Shown here piece after piece: positions 37,622 to 46,899 of a DNA stretch of 64,000 nucleotides (positions within the stretch are counted from its first letter, which is position 1; each line of letters starts with the position of its first letter). The translations under genes were made by a program, and so were the position numbers. The notes beneath the pieces were generated by a model. The model was not told the origin of the DNA and ran no database searches. It saw only the letters and a list, made by a program, of their open reading frames with translations. Origin of the DNA: Planctomycetota bacterium (GTDB lineage Bacteria > Planctomycetota > Planctomycetia > Pirellulales > Pirellulaceae); NCBI GenBank assembly GCA_014381825.1, contig JACNKX010000092.1, forward strand, positions 97,794-161,793, given 5' to 3'.

Positions 37622-37854
37622 TGAACTACATCATCGCGGTCGATCAGTTCGTTCACAATCAGTTTTCGTACGGTGTTTGTGAACGTCCTAATACCGCCGT
37701 CGATTTGCTTAAATTCACGAAGGGACGTTGTGGCGAATACGCGAAACTCAAGCAGTCCCTTCTTCGTTCCGCAGGTATTCCGACAACCGAGCCGATTGAC
37801 GAGGTACTCGCTGCTCGTTTCATTTGCATGCGAGTAAGTCGCGCTCGGAGGTAG
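37622..37854 (+). pseudogene. Transglutaminase-like domain relic
   Basis: The frame reads 'IAVDQFVHNQFSYGV' then 'LLKFTKGRCGEYAKLKQSLL' and 'RSAGIPTTEPIDEVLA'. GRCGEYAxLxxxLLRxAGIP is the catalytic cysteine segment of bacterial transglutaminase/protease-like domains (Cys in GxCxxxA). Everything upstream is replaced by the palindrome, and the His and Asp parts downstream are missing (TAG at 37852). A truncated, probably dead remnant; the parent would have been a protein-crosslinking or peptidase enzyme. Confidence 0.62.
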
Positions 37855-38016
37855 CTCCCTAGTCATCTAGTTTCTGTTTCCAATGCGGAGCGTCTCGTTG
37901 CTCGCAGTTACGCACACCCGAGCGTGTTGTGCCGAGTTGCCTGTCTAATTTCTACGCCCGCTACTACGGGGCTATCGCAATAGGGCAATTTGGAGCGTTG
38001 TGTAGTGCGCATTAAG
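37855..38016. other. Intergenic DNA
   Basis: No gene seen. It ends at the terminator of the tRNA-His gene. Confidence 0.4.
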
Positions 38017-38056
38017 AAAGCCCGGAAACGCGATTGAGTCAACGTTTCCGGGCTTT
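38017..38056 (-). terminator. Strong terminator of the tRNA-His gene
   Basis: A perfect 14-bp stem (AAAGCCCGGAAACG with CGTTTCCGGGCTTT) around a 12-base loop. On the minus strand it follows the tRNA by 7 bases and runs into TTTCTTAATG; on the plus strand it is followed by TTCT after the paired T-run, so it can work in both directions. Confidence 0.88.
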
Positions 38057-38063
38057 TTCTAGG

Positions 38064-38138
38064 GGTGGCTAAGGGGACTCGAACCCCCGACCCTCGGAAT
38101 CACAATCCGATGCTCTAACCAACTGAGCTATAGCCACC
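38064..38138 (-). tRNA. tRNA-His (anticodon GTG)
   Basis: The minus strand folds as a full cloverleaf: acceptor GTGGCTA/TAGCCAC, D arm with GCTCAGTTGG, anticodon stem around TTGTGAT giving GTG, and T arm GGGGGTTCGAGTCCCC. The extra G at the 5' end (G-1) opposite C73 is the identity element of bacterial histidine tRNA. CCA is not encoded. Confidence 0.97.
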
Positions 38139-38399
38139 GCACCGTTGAAGGTCTGATTCTAGCCGTCGCTTTTGGGGTGGTCAACGGCTTCGAGTTACGG
38201 CGAAATCAGCGTGGCGCACTGCCCCTGGCAACTCGTTTTACTGCCAAGAAGCAACATCATTCGCACGACCGACGACGCACGACCGCTTCGATCAGCGGGG
38301 CGCGAAAACATTGACCTGCTACAGCGTACCCAACATACTAACGACCTAGCCCACCAGCCGCGCATTCCGCCAATCCTGGCGACCGACGAAAGTCCCACC

Positions 38400-39821
38400 A
38401 TGCGTAACTTCGATCGACTAGAACGCCCTCGTGCAGCCAACGTTGCCACGTATCGGAATTCGATTGCGACATTCGTCGTCTTGCTTTTGTCTGTTAACGC
38501 AATCGCTGCCAACCAAACTCGACCCAATATCGTTCTAATCATGGCCGACGACTTGGGTTATGGAGACCTTGGGTGTTACGGACAGAAGACGCTGAAAACG
38601 CCGAACGTGGATCGCATGGCAGCTGAAGGAATGCGGTTCACGCAGCACTACGCGGGCTCGACCGTTTGCGCTCCATCGCGTTGTGTTTTGCTAACGGGCT
38701 TACACACGGGGCATTGCCGCATACGTGGCAACGGCCCAGGGTTGTTGCTGGACGAAGATGTGACGATTGCCGAAGTGCTGAAGCAAGCCGGTTACCGAAC
38801 CGGCTGCGTTGGCAAATGGGGAGTCGGTAATCCACCACCGCTCGACGACCCGCTACGACAAGGCTTTGACTATTTCTATGGCTACATCAGCATGTGGCAC
38901 GCCCACAACTTCTATCCTGAGTTCATCATTCGTAACGGCAAGAAAGTGCCTTTGCGAAACGAAGTCGAAGCAAAATGGAAAGACAGCGACGGTCGAGGCA
39001 TCGCAACAAAGCGAGTCGACTACGTTCCGGATCTTGTCACTGCCGAAGCGCTTTCTTTCATCGAACGCAATCGCGACGAGCCGTTCTTTCTTTACTTCGC
39101 GATGAACGTGCCGCATGCCAACAACGAAGCGGGTCGCGGCGCGCGGCCAGAACGTGGTATGGAAGTACCACGCTTTGGCGAATTCGCTGACAAAGACTGG
39201 CCAGCGCCCGAAAAGGGTTTCGCCTCGATGATTCGCAACATCGACAGTGACGTAGGGAAAGTACTGAGGCGACTAGAAGAACTTGGACTCGACGAGAACA
39301 CGCTCGTCATCTTCACCAGCGACAACGGCCCTCACCAGGAAGGCGGGCACCAGATGCCGTTCTTCGATTCGAACGGACAACTTCAAGGCATGAAGCGAGA
39401 TCTCTACGAAGGAGGGATACGTGTGCCGACGATCGCTCGCTGGCCCCGTCGCATCAAGGCCGGAGCCGATTCGAGTCATATTTCAGGCTTCCAGGACATC
39501 CTCCCCACGCTCGCAGAGATCAGCGGTGCAGAAGCACCTGCGACAGACGGTGTCTCTATGGCACCGACGTTGTTGGGCAAAGGCAACCAAACGCAACACG
39601 ACTACTTGTACTGGGAGTTCTCAGAAAGAGGCGGACGACAAGCGGTGTTAAAGGACACGTGGAAGGGGATCAGACTGAACACCACAAAGAATCCAGACAG
39701 TCCCATCGAACTCTACGACATCTCCAAGGACATCGAAGAAGCCAACAACGTCGCAGATCAACATCCAGAAGTCGTTGCAAAGTTGGCGACGATCATGCGG
39801 GAGGCGCACGTCGACCAGTGA
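38400..39821 (+). CDS. Secreted arylsulfatase-family sulfatase
   Basis: 473 aa. Signal-like N-terminus (SIATFVVLLLSVNAIA). The type I sulfatase core is plain: 'RPNIVLIMADDLGYGDLGCYG' split as RPNIVLIMADDLGYGD with the metal aspartates, CAPSR (the cysteine converted to formylglycine by the sulfatase-modifying enzyme), 'LLTGLHTGHCRIRGN', 'VGKWGVGN' and 'LVIFTSDNGPHQEGGH'. Such enzymes remove sulfate from algal or animal polysaccharides and are greatly expanded in marine planctomycetes. The start at 38400 gives the signal peptide directly; the frame is open 76 codons further but overlaps the tRNA side region. Substrate unknown. Convergent with the deacetylase-like gene. Confidence 0.93.
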   Translation: MRNFDRLERPRAANVATYRNSIATFVVLLLSVNAIAANQTRPNIVLIMADDLGYGDLGCYGQKTLKTPNVDRMAAEGMRFTQHYAGSTVCAPSRCVLLTGLHTGHCRIRGNGPGLLLDEDVTIAEVLKQAGYRTGCVGKWGVGNPPPLDDPLRQGFDYFYGYISMWHAHNFYPEFIIRNGKKVPLRNEVEAKWKDSDGRGIATKRVDYVPDLVTAEALSFIERNRDEPFFLYFAMNVPHANNEAGRGARPERGMEVPRFGEFADKDWPAPEKGFASMIRNIDSDVGKVLRRLEELGLDENTLVIFTSDNGPHQEGGHQMPFFDSNGQLQGMKRDLYEGGIRVPTIARWPRRIKAGADSSHISGFQDILPTLAEISGAEAPATDGVSMAPTLLGKGNQTQHDYLYWEFSERGGRQAVLKDTWKGIRLNTTKNPDSPIELYDISKDIEEANNVADQHPEVVAKLATIMREAHVDQ

Positions 39822-39824
39822 TCA

Positions 39825-39938
39825 GTAGCCATCACGCTCCGAGTGATGAGCAGTTTGCGGGCAGTTACAGTAAATAGGGACCTGTCATTAAATCTCCGAG
39901 GAACGGCCTGGGCTCATCACTCGGAGATTGATGACTAC
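39825..39938. repeat. Inverted repeat of the GCCATCAC...CCGAGTGA family, copy 1
   Basis: Arms 39825-39851 and 39912-39938 are inverse complements with three mismatches (core TCCGAGTGATGAGC) around a 60-base loop. It lies between the convergent sulfatase and deacetylase-like genes; the TAG stop of the latter (39935-39937) is inside the right arm. A second, tighter copy is at 57078-57125. Confidence 0.85.
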
Positions 39939-40873
39939 GTTGCAAGCAACTTGTCTAGATGGATCGCAACACATTCGGTCAGCGCTGACGGGTTGTATCC
40001 GCCTTCGAGAACGCTGACGATTCGTCCCTCTGCATGCGCCGTCGCGACATCAATGACAAGTTCCGTTAACGGCCCAAAGTCTTCGCGCTCTAACCCAAGT
40101 GATCCAATCGGATCGGATCGATGACTGTCGAAGCCAGCGCTGACGATGACTAGCTGTGGTTTGATCTCGTCAGCAAATCGTTCGAGTTCTGCCTTAAATC
40201 CTGCGATATAGTCCTCGCGCGAGATTCCAAACTTGATCGGGAGATTACTGGTCGTTCCAAGTCCCGCTCCAGCCCCCGTCTCGTCCGCTGCTCCCGTACC
40301 GGGATAGAACGGATAGCGATGCGCAGAGAAGAAGCCTACTTGTGAGTCTTCCCAGAAGATCGCCTGTGTTCCGTTTCCGTGGTGAACGTCCCAGTCCACA
40401 ATCAGCACTCGCTCCAATTCGAACTCATCGATCGCTAATCGAGCACCGGTCGCCACATTGTTGAACAAGCAAAATCCCATCGGTTTGCCGGCGAGCGCGT
40501 GATGACCGGGTGGTCGTACGAGACATAAGGCTCGCTGCTCGTCACCTTGCACCACTCGCGTCATCGCATCACACACAGCGCCCGCAGCGGTTCGCGCAAC
40601 GTCATACGATTTGGGGGAAACAACAGTATCGGCTTCAATCTGCCCACCTCCGCGCTCGGCAAACGCCTTAACGGCGTCGACGTGTTGCGATGAATGCACT
40701 CGACAGAGCCGCTCGATCGAGATTGGTTCCCACTCCACTCGCTCGCATCGCGAACTCAAGCCACTTTCATCCAGGTGCTTAACGACCGGACGCAGACGTC
40801 CTGCGTTCTCGGGATGACTCCCGGTATCGTGTTCCAGGAAGATTGGATCGTAATAGAGAAGCGTCTTCGTCAC
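39935..40873 (-). CDS. Histone deacetylase-family (AcuC/HDAC-like) amidohydrolase
   Basis: 312 aa from a GTG at 40873. All catalytic parts are present: H124-H125 (RPPGHHAL), zinc ligands D162 and H164 (VDWDVHHGNGT) and D249 (SAGFDSHRSDP), and the Y293 region (LEGGYN). This family removes acetyl or other acyl groups from lysine or polyamines in bacteria. The start is uncertain: GTG at 40924 is also in frame but would overlap the nuclease gene by 50 bases; from 40873 the protein opens with the usual 'TLLYYDPIFLEHDTGSHPE' and lies one base after the nuclease stop. Third gene after mrfA- and mrfB-like genes. Substrate is unknown. Confidence 0.9.
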   Translation of the reverse strand: MTKTLLYYDPIFLEHDTGSHPENAGRLRPVVKHLDESGLSSRCERVEWEPISIERLCRVHSSQHVDAVKAFAERGGGQIEADTVVSPKSYDVARTAAGAVCDAMTRVVQGDEQRALCLVRPPGHHALAGKPMGFCLFNNVATGARLAIDEFELERVLIVDWDVHHGNGTQAIFWEDSQVGFFSAHRYPFYPGTGAADETGAGAGLGTTSNLPIKFGISREDYIAGFKAELERFADEIKPQLVIVSAGFDSHRSDPIGSLGLEREDFGPLTELVIDVATAHAEGRIVSVLEGGYNPSALTECVAIHLDKLLAT

Positions 40874-40874
40874 C

Positions 40875-41741
40875 TCAAGCAGTTCGTTTACCTCGGGCCC
40901 GCAGCTTAGACGGGCTGCCAACACCGAAAGTGCTTCGGGTTGTTGACGCGACCGGAGTTGCTGCGCATGGCAGTTCTGTTTTGGACGGCAGGGGCAGCCA
41001 CCAATCCGCGGGCGAAGTGATAACTCTGTCAGCTAATCGATGCGCTAACATCGCCAGTAGAATTACATCCGACGCACAGTAACGAAGCAATAAGTCGCGA
41101 GCTCCATGATCTTGATCGAGTGTCCAGCGATTCCACAAATGGACCGCCAATTCACCGTCAGCGTCTTGCAAATCAAAGGGCCGCGCGAAACCGAGTCGCG
41201 CTGTGATACTCTTCAAGCTTCCCCTAAAGCCTTTGTGATAACAGGGCCACCGAAGGTCGAGATGAGGGCACGGCAAATGCGGAATGTGAAACGCATCGAG
41301 TACTCGTGGCACATCAAACGAACTGCCATTAAACGAAGCAAGCAAAGTCACGTCGTCCAGCAAACGCAGAAAGTCGTCCAAATTCTCATGCTCGACAAAC
41401 GTAAGCACTTCTCCCCGATGCCAACACGCGATCACCGTAATCCGCGAATCGTGTTCCAACCCCGTCGTTTCAATGTCAAAGAACGACGTCTCGTCGAGGA
41501 ATTCAGAAACGATTCGCCACTTATCAAGTGGCGCTAAATGATCGACGAAGTAGCGGATGTTTTTCGTTTCGAGTGCGTCGATACAGCGATCGCATTCTTC
41601 GACAAGCGGAGCCGACGAACCGATTGGAAGTCGTTCGACATCGCGCAAGACGTCGTGCCACGAACGGACACCCGCTTCGTGAAGCTGGGCGAGTCGAACG
41701 GGCCCAATCCCTGCGCAATGTAAAAGCGATTCCTTGATCAA
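40875..41741 (-). CDS. MrfB/YprB-like RNase H-fold exonuclease
   Basis: 288 aa. A short helix-hairpin-helix-like start (CAGIGPVRLAQLHEAGV) precedes the nuclease domain with a DEDD set: D89 and E91 (FFDIETTGLEH), D143 (ASFNGSSFDVPRV) and D225 (YCASDVILLA). The same domain order is seen in YprB (MrfB) of Bacillus, a 3'-5' exonuclease that acts with the helicase MrfA in repair of mitomycin C damage outside the Uvr pathway. The ATG overlaps the stop of the helicase gene by four bases, as expected for a coupled pair. The basic tail (KLRARGKRTA) may touch DNA. Function by homology only. Confidence 0.87.
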   Translation of the reverse strand: MIKESLLHCAGIGPVRLAQLHEAGVRSWHDVLRDVERLPIGSSAPLVEECDRCIDALETKNIRYFVDHLAPLDKWRIVSEFLDETSFFDIETTGLEHDSRITVIACWHRGEVLTFVEHENLDDFLRLLDDVTLLASFNGSSFDVPRVLDAFHIPHLPCPHLDLRWPCYHKGFRGSLKSITARLGFARPFDLQDADGELAVHLWNRWTLDQDHGARDLLLRYCASDVILLAMLAHRLADRVITSPADWWLPLPSKTELPCAATPVASTTRSTFGVGSPSKLRARGKRTA

Positions 41742-44188
41742 TGGATTCGCGCTCGTTTGTCTTGAAGTAGCTTGCTTGCTTTGCCAAGTCGTTGCTTCAA
41801 CCGCTCCGTCTCAGGATCAAGTGTGGGTGGGCTGACTGGCGAACTGGTCGCAACTTCGTGGTAAGTCACCTCTGGAAGGATGACTTCGCCGTCAAGCAAC
41901 GCCGTCAACAAACTTCTCGTGCAAGCGACCGATGCGTTGGATTCGACGAGCAACTGCTCGAGATCTTCGTCCGCGACGCCTGGTGGCAGCGATGTTACAC
42001 ACGACGGACAACCAGCCGCACACGGACACTCGTCGATGATCGCTCGACACAACTTCAAAGCATCGTCGAATACTTCGAAGATCTTCTCCGAGTAGCCAAC
42101 GCCCCCTTCGATCGTGTCGTACAGGTAAAGAGCGCTATTCCATTTGTTGCCTTCAAGCTCTTTGAGCGAGACGTCGGTCTCGATGTTCTCGACGTCGCCC
42201 AGACATAGACTTGGAGCGGTCCGCTTAAGGATGTAACTCAATCCATAAAGCGCTGCGCCGACGTGACGTTTGTCAATCGCTTCGACCGCGCAACGCCAAT
42301 CTTCTGGTGGGTGAAGACTGAAGCCGGTTGTGTCGTAGATGAATGGGTCAAGCGTGATGGGGCCATACCCAATGTTCTCAAACGTTCGCTCGCGGATCTT
42401 TTTGTACAGCTTTGGCTGTCGATTGACGTTGACGTAACCGAACTCCAACTCCGCTCCATGCGTTTGGGTACTATCAAGCGATTCGGTCAACGTCACACGA
42501 CTTTCCCAAACCGCTTCGGTGTAATAGTCAACGTCCACCGTCTCCACGCGACAAAGCTTCTTCTCCAGATCAAGGTCCATCGACATATAACGATTGCCGA
42601 GATGCTGATAGATCGCGTCCTTGTACAACGTGCCACGAGCACCAATCGGATCAAGCTCGCCGATAACTTCCGTGCCGCAATAGATCTCGACGTTATAATC
42701 CGTCATCCCTCGAAGATTGACGCCTTTGGCCGGATAGTCGCGCAGCGCATAACGATAGTTGCCGTGATACTCGGTCAAGCTGCCGTCCTCTTTCAGCACC
42801 TCCATCGCGGCAGGATACGCCGGTTCGGAGAACGTCGGTTCGTCTTCGCGTAGCGGGTGTTCATGAGCCGCACAGGGCAAGTGCTGAAGCAAGATGTACG
42901 GGTTATCGGCGTTCAGCCACGCTCGTTCGATCGGAGCCGACGTGACGAACTCGGGATGATGTACAAAGAATTGATCGATCGGAGTGTCTCGCGCGACGTA
43001 TACGATGACGGCTCGCGAACCGCGACGTCCCACGCGACCTGCCTGTTGCCAGAAGCTGGCCATCGAACCCGGATAGCCGCTCAGGATACACAAGTCGAGA
43101 TCGCCGATGTCGATTCCCAACTCTAATGCATTAGTACTGATGATCGTTGTCACGCGACCACTGGCTAAGTCGCGTTCGAGCTTGCGTCGCTCGTTCGGCA
43201 ACAGCCCGCCGCGATACGGTTTCACCTTGCTGCGCAGCTCTGGATGCCCGTCGGTAACGGCTCGACACAAGCGTTCTACTTGTTGTCTTGCTCGACAGAA
43301 ACATATTGTGCGTACACCGCGCCGGGTTGCCTCGCGAATCATCGGGATGCTGACCGAACCCGGTCCTTTACGATACAACGCGTGGCCGTGGCTTTGCACG
43401 ACCGGCGGATTGATCATGTACAAGTCGCGTTGCGGTCGGGGCGCTCCGTCGCGAGTGATCACATGGAACGGACGTTGGAACAGCGCCTCGACATGTTCGG
43501 CGGGATTACCGATCGTCGCCGACGAACAAACAAATGTCGGACGACTGCCATGCATCTCGCAAACACGCAGCAACCGTCGCATCACATTTGCCACGTGCGA
43601 TCCGAAAGCACCTCGATAGGTATGCACTTCATCAATGACAATGTACTTCAATCGAGAGAGAAACGTCCGCCAGCGACGATTGTGATTAGGCAGAATCCCC
43701 GAGTGCAGCATATCGGGATTCGTGATCATAAAATCGGCTTGCGATTGAATTCGCGTTCGTTCTTCGCGTGGCGTGTCGCCATCGAAGGTGCCAAGTCGAA
43801 GATCCGCGCCGCTGGCCTCAAGCAGCTTGCCGAGCGTTCCTTCTTGATCGCGCGAGAGGGCTTTTGTCGGGTACAGCAACATCACACCAAACGGCGCGTC
43901 GGCTTGAAGGTAGTCGTGCAAAATAGGAAGCAGGAACGAGAGCGTCTTGCCGCTAGCGGTTCGCGAGACGAGGACGGTATCGTTGCCTTCACGTATCGAT
44001 TCGAACGCTTCCCGCTGGTGCGAGTACAGCTGGTTCAAGCCGCCGTTTCGCAGCGCCTCTGCCAAACGCGGGTCGAGATGATCCGGAAGACTTTCGAATT
44101 CGCCGCTCGAAGGTTCCAGCACAGAACGCGCGGCGATCTGAGGAGCGAACTTCCGCTCCATGAAGTCCACGACAGATTGAATTCCCAT
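41738..44188 (-). CDS. MrfA/YprA-like DEAD-box helicase with C-terminal cysteine cluster
   Basis: 816 aa SF2 helicase. Motif I SRTASGKT (75-82), motif II DEVH (186-189), motif III SSAT, and motif VI QQAGRVGRRG are present. The C-terminal DUF1998 region holds C714 and the CPCAAGCPSC cluster (721-730), the metal-binding cysteines of MrfA. MrfA acts with MrfB in mitomycin-lesion repair. It is followed by the nuclease gene (4-nt overlap) and then the deacetylase-like gene (1-nt gap), so three proteins come from one message. Divergent from the symporter gene by about 170 bases, where the operon promoter must lie; no LexA-like site was recognised. Confidence 0.9.
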   Translation of the reverse strand: MGIQSVVDFMERKFAPQIAARSVLEPSSGEFESLPDHLDPRLAEALRNGGLNQLYSHQREAFESIREGNDTVLVSRTASGKTLSFLLPILHDYLQADAPFGVMLLYPTKALSRDQEGTLGKLLEASGADLRLGTFDGDTPREERTRIQSQADFMITNPDMLHSGILPNHNRRWRTFLSRLKYIVIDEVHTYRGAFGSHVANVMRRLLRVCEMHGSRPTFVCSSATIGNPAEHVEALFQRPFHVITRDGAPRPQRDLYMINPPVVQSHGHALYRKGPGSVSIPMIREATRRGVRTICFCRARQQVERLCRAVTDGHPELRSKVKPYRGGLLPNERRKLERDLASGRVTTIISTNALELGIDIGDLDLCILSGYPGSMASFWQQAGRVGRRGSRAVIVYVARDTPIDQFFVHHPEFVTSAPIERAWLNADNPYILLQHLPCAAHEHPLREDEPTFSEPAYPAAMEVLKEDGSLTEYHGNYRYALRDYPAKGVNLRGMTDYNVEIYCGTEVIGELDPIGARGTLYKDAIYQHLGNRYMSMDLDLEKKLCRVETVDVDYYTEAVWESRVTLTESLDSTQTHGAELEFGYVNVNRQPKLYKKIRERTFENIGYGPITLDPFIYDTTGFSLHPPEDWRCAVEAIDKRHVGAALYGLSYILKRTAPSLCLGDVENIETDVSLKELEGNKWNSALYLYDTIEGGVGYSEKIFEVFDDALKLCRAIIDECPCAAGCPSCVTSLPPGVADEDLEQLLVESNASVACTRSLLTALLDGEVILPEVTYHEVATSSPVSPPTLDPETERLKQRLGKASKLLQDKRARIH

Positions 44189-44360
44189 CCTTGTCTCCCA
44201 TCCTTGGCGTCACACAGCGAAGTGGTCATCCGTCCACGTAAGATATCATGACGGCGGTAAAAGACAAACCGGAAATCAATGAGGCTGGCGAGGAAACTGA
44301 TTGCCCGGTGATGTAGGATCATGCGTCCCGCCGCGTCCCATTGAGAAGGCACTCCCTCGC

Positions 44361-45962
44361 ATGCATCCACTTGATCACATTGTTGTTGTCGCTTATTTGC
44401 TCTTTACGCTGGCTCTTGGCATCTACTTCGGGCGGCGTCAATCGCGGCGCGAGTTCTTTGCTGCGGGCGGATCGATGGGGTGGATGGTGGTGGGCTTGAG
44501 CGTTATGGCGACGTTGTTTTCTTCGAACAGCTTCGTGATGTATCCGTCCGTCTCTTACGGCGACAGCTTGCGAGTCGGGCTCGCGCTATTGGCGTTTACG
44601 GCCATGTCACCGTTGGTCATTTGGGTGTTCATCCCGGTTTACTCACGATTGGCTTGTTCAACGGCTTACGAGTATTTGGAGAAGCGGTTTCACGTTTCCG
44701 TGCGTTGCCTGGCAAGCGGCTTGTTCATCTTGCTGCGAATCGGTTGGATGGCGTCAGCGACTTTCGCAGCGTCGCTGGTCATTGCCAGCGTCGCGGGGAT
44801 TCCGCAAGTCGCTGTCATCCTATCGCTCGGCGTCGTTGCCATCGTTTACACGATGATGGGTGGACTGCGAGCCGTGATGTGGACTGACGTGATTCAGTTC
44901 TTTATCTTCGCAGCGACGATCTTACTCGCCCTCGGACTGTTGGTGTCGCGCAGCGGCCTTAGCATTGGCGAGATCACGACCACGTACTTCGAAGGTCGGT
45001 CAAACCTAGTTCTCGACTTCACGCCGTCGATGACGTTGAAGTTTGGCACGTGGGCGATATTGGTGGGATCGTTCCTTGAAGGCCTATCGGCGTTCGGAGC
45101 TGATCAAGTCGCTGTTCAGCGTTACATCTCGGCTCGCAGCGCGCGAACTTCGCAGATTGGTTTCGGAATCAATGTGCTGGGAATGTGGCTAGTCATTCCC
45201 GGTCTGCTGGCAATTGGAGTCGGCTTGTTTGCGTACTTCGAGCATCATCCAAGCGAGCTGCTCCCGCTGCTCCAAGACGTTAGAAGCGAAGCGGGGGACG
45301 AGCTGGCGATGGATCAAGTCGGCAGCACCTTCCGAGCGGCGGAACTGCAGGATCAAGCATTGCCGCAGTTCGTAAGACTACACTTTCCGCCGGGTATGGT
45401 GGGACTGTTTCTCGCGGCGCTCATGGCAGCCGTGATGTCGAGCATCGACTCGGGGATTCATTCGGTAACGACAGCAATCATCATCGACTTTCGAGATCGA
45501 TTGCTACCGAGTTGGCGACCGCAAGATGCCGCGCGGGATGTGACGCTAATTCGATGTCTGGTTGTTGTCATCGGAGTCACGTCGATCGTTCTGGCGTGTT
45601 TCGTTGGGCCGCTGGGCGACGTGTTTGCAATTGCGAAGAAGACCACGGCGGCGTTTGGCGGTCCGCTGTTGGCCGTGTTCATTTTGGCATTGTTCTTTCG
45701 ACGGGCGAGTACGCCCGGCGCCTTTATCGGTGCGTTGTTGGGTGCTGCCGTGACGATGCTGTTATTGGAACGTCGCGGCGATTGGTTTTCGATGTGGTTT
45801 TGGCCAATCGGGTTCACTGTCACAATGATCATCGGCTACGCGATAAGCCTCGTCTGGCGGACGGAGGCAGCCGAAGAGCAAACTCCGCTTACGTATTGGG
45901 AAGTGATGCGGCACAACCCTGAACCAGTAACCATGGACGGAGTGAGCGATGAAGTTTCATGA
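44361..45962 (+). CDS. Sodium:solute symporter (SSS family)
   Basis: 533 aa, about 13 hydrophobic helices. The first half has 'FGRRQSRREFFAAGGSMGWMVVGLSVMATLFSS' split here as RREFFAAGGSMGWMVVGLS and the LeuT-fold region around 'YTMMGGLRAVMWTDVIQFFIF'; 'LFLAALMAAVMSSIDSGIHS' is the usual TM8 sodium-site motif. Such proteins take up sugars, myo-inositol, sialic acid, or organic acids with Na+. The start at 44361 is chosen because the first helix begins right after it; an upstream in-frame ATG at 44301 adds 20 non-hydrophobic residues. Substrate is unknown. The stop overlaps ATGA of nothing else; the next gene converges at 46018. Confidence 0.92.
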   Translation: MHPLDHIVVVAYLLFTLALGIYFGRRQSRREFFAAGGSMGWMVVGLSVMATLFSSNSFVMYPSVSYGDSLRVGLALLAFTAMSPLVIWVFIPVYSRLACSTAYEYLEKRFHVSVRCLASGLFILLRIGWMASATFAASLVIASVAGIPQVAVILSLGVVAIVYTMMGGLRAVMWTDVIQFFIFAATILLALGLLVSRSGLSIGEITTTYFEGRSNLVLDFTPSMTLKFGTWAILVGSFLEGLSAFGADQVAVQRYISARSARTSQIGFGINVLGMWLVIPGLLAIGVGLFAYFEHHPSELLPLLQDVRSEAGDELAMDQVGSTFRAAELQDQALPQFVRLHFPPGMVGLFLAALMAAVMSSIDSGIHSVTTAIIIDFRDRLLPSWRPQDAARDVTLIRCLVVVIGVTSIVLACFVGPLGDVFAIAKKTTAAFGGPLLAVFILALFFRRASTPGAFIGALLGAAVTMLLLERRGDWFSMWFWPIGFTVTMIIGYAISLVWRTEAAEEQTPLTYWEVMRHNPEPVTMDGVSDEVS

Positions 45963-46017
45963 GATGACGGCGGAACTTTCGACATCATCATCTAATCCAC
46001 TTCTCGCGCCCAGATCG

Positions 46018-46899
46018 CTAGTTAATCCACGTGAACGACGTGAAGTACTGGGCGTCGAATCGCTGCATGTTCGATACTGGCAGCAATACGCCAAACCGCA
46101 ACTCAGCATGCTCCGTTAGCACATAGCTGATGCCGGGCATGAGCTCGATGAACGTTCGCTCAGCGCCTCCGAGTTCACTCTCGCCTGTCATTTCCAGGTA
46201 CAAGGACGTCATGCCTGGCGGAAAATGTTGGTGCCCACCTTCATCGGAATGATCGATGTCGTGGTCGTCATTGAGAAGCTCAGGACCGAGCCATGAATGT
46301 GTGAGCGAGAGGGCGTAGGTCATTGATGTCTCGCCCGATTCCAGACCGATGTTAGGTCCGAAATTGAATAGCAGCGTGTTCCAATTGCCCAAGTCGTGCC
46401 ATGTTGTCAGGTAGGGACTGATGACTGTTTCACCGGCGCCCAAGTCGCGCGTCGCATCGCCTGTTGGAAAGGTCATGAAAAGATTAGCGGCGAGAATGAA
46501 CTTGTCTTGATTAATCAGCATCGCGCGCGGCCCAAATTCGATATCGCCGAAGCCGGCGCTTTGCGTGCCTGTCGCATCTTCCAAACCGAGCAACGGCGCG
46601 GCAAGTACGAATCCAAGACGCTTCGTCAACGCCCAGTCGAGATGAGCTTCGGCCTCATGTTCGTTCTCGCCGTCGATTGTGTTGTCGGTGTACTTATAGA
46701 TAAAGAACGCGTCCTGGTGGATCTGTGGCGGCTCGAAGTTAAACGGATGGACGAATGGCGTTCCCGACTCCGTAAAGTGCGTGTGATGGACGGGTTCAAA
46801 GACTTCATCGAAGAAGCCGCCTTGTCCACGAACGGGAAAAGCAGTCGTAGCCATCAACGCTAGCGTGACGATTGCCATGATCATCGACCGATTCTTCAT
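46018..46899 (-). CDS. Predicted outer-membrane beta-barrel protein
   Basis: 293 aa. Signal peptide (IMAIVTLALMATTAFPVRG). The mature part has alternating strands with aromatic girdles ('LGFVLAAPLLGLEDATG', 'FILAANLFMTFPTGDATRDLG', 'AELRFGVLLPVSNMQRF') and ends with 'YFTSFTWIN'. The pattern is like the transporter/MetA-type barrels used for hydrophobic compounds, but the family is not certain. The His/Asp-rich loop 'NDDHDIDHSDEGGHQHF' could bind metal. Start ATG 46899 has AAGGGA six bases upstream; 45 more codons are open upstream but carry no signal. Stands alone between convergent and same-strand neighbours (135 nt from the ABC-F stop). Confidence 0.7.
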   Translation of the reverse strand: MKNRSMIMAIVTLALMATTAFPVRGQGGFFDEVFEPVHHTHFTESGTPFVHPFNFEPPQIHQDAFFIYKYTDNTIDGENEHEAEAHLDWALTKRLGFVLAAPLLGLEDATGTQSAGFGDIEFGPRAMLINQDKFILAANLFMTFPTGDATRDLGAGETVISPYLTTWHDLGNWNTLLFNFGPNIGLESGETSMTYALSLTHSWLGPELLNDDHDIDHSDEGGHQHFPPGMTSLYLEMTGESELGGAERTFIELMPGISYVLTEHAELRFGVLLPVSNMQRFDAQYFTSFTWIN

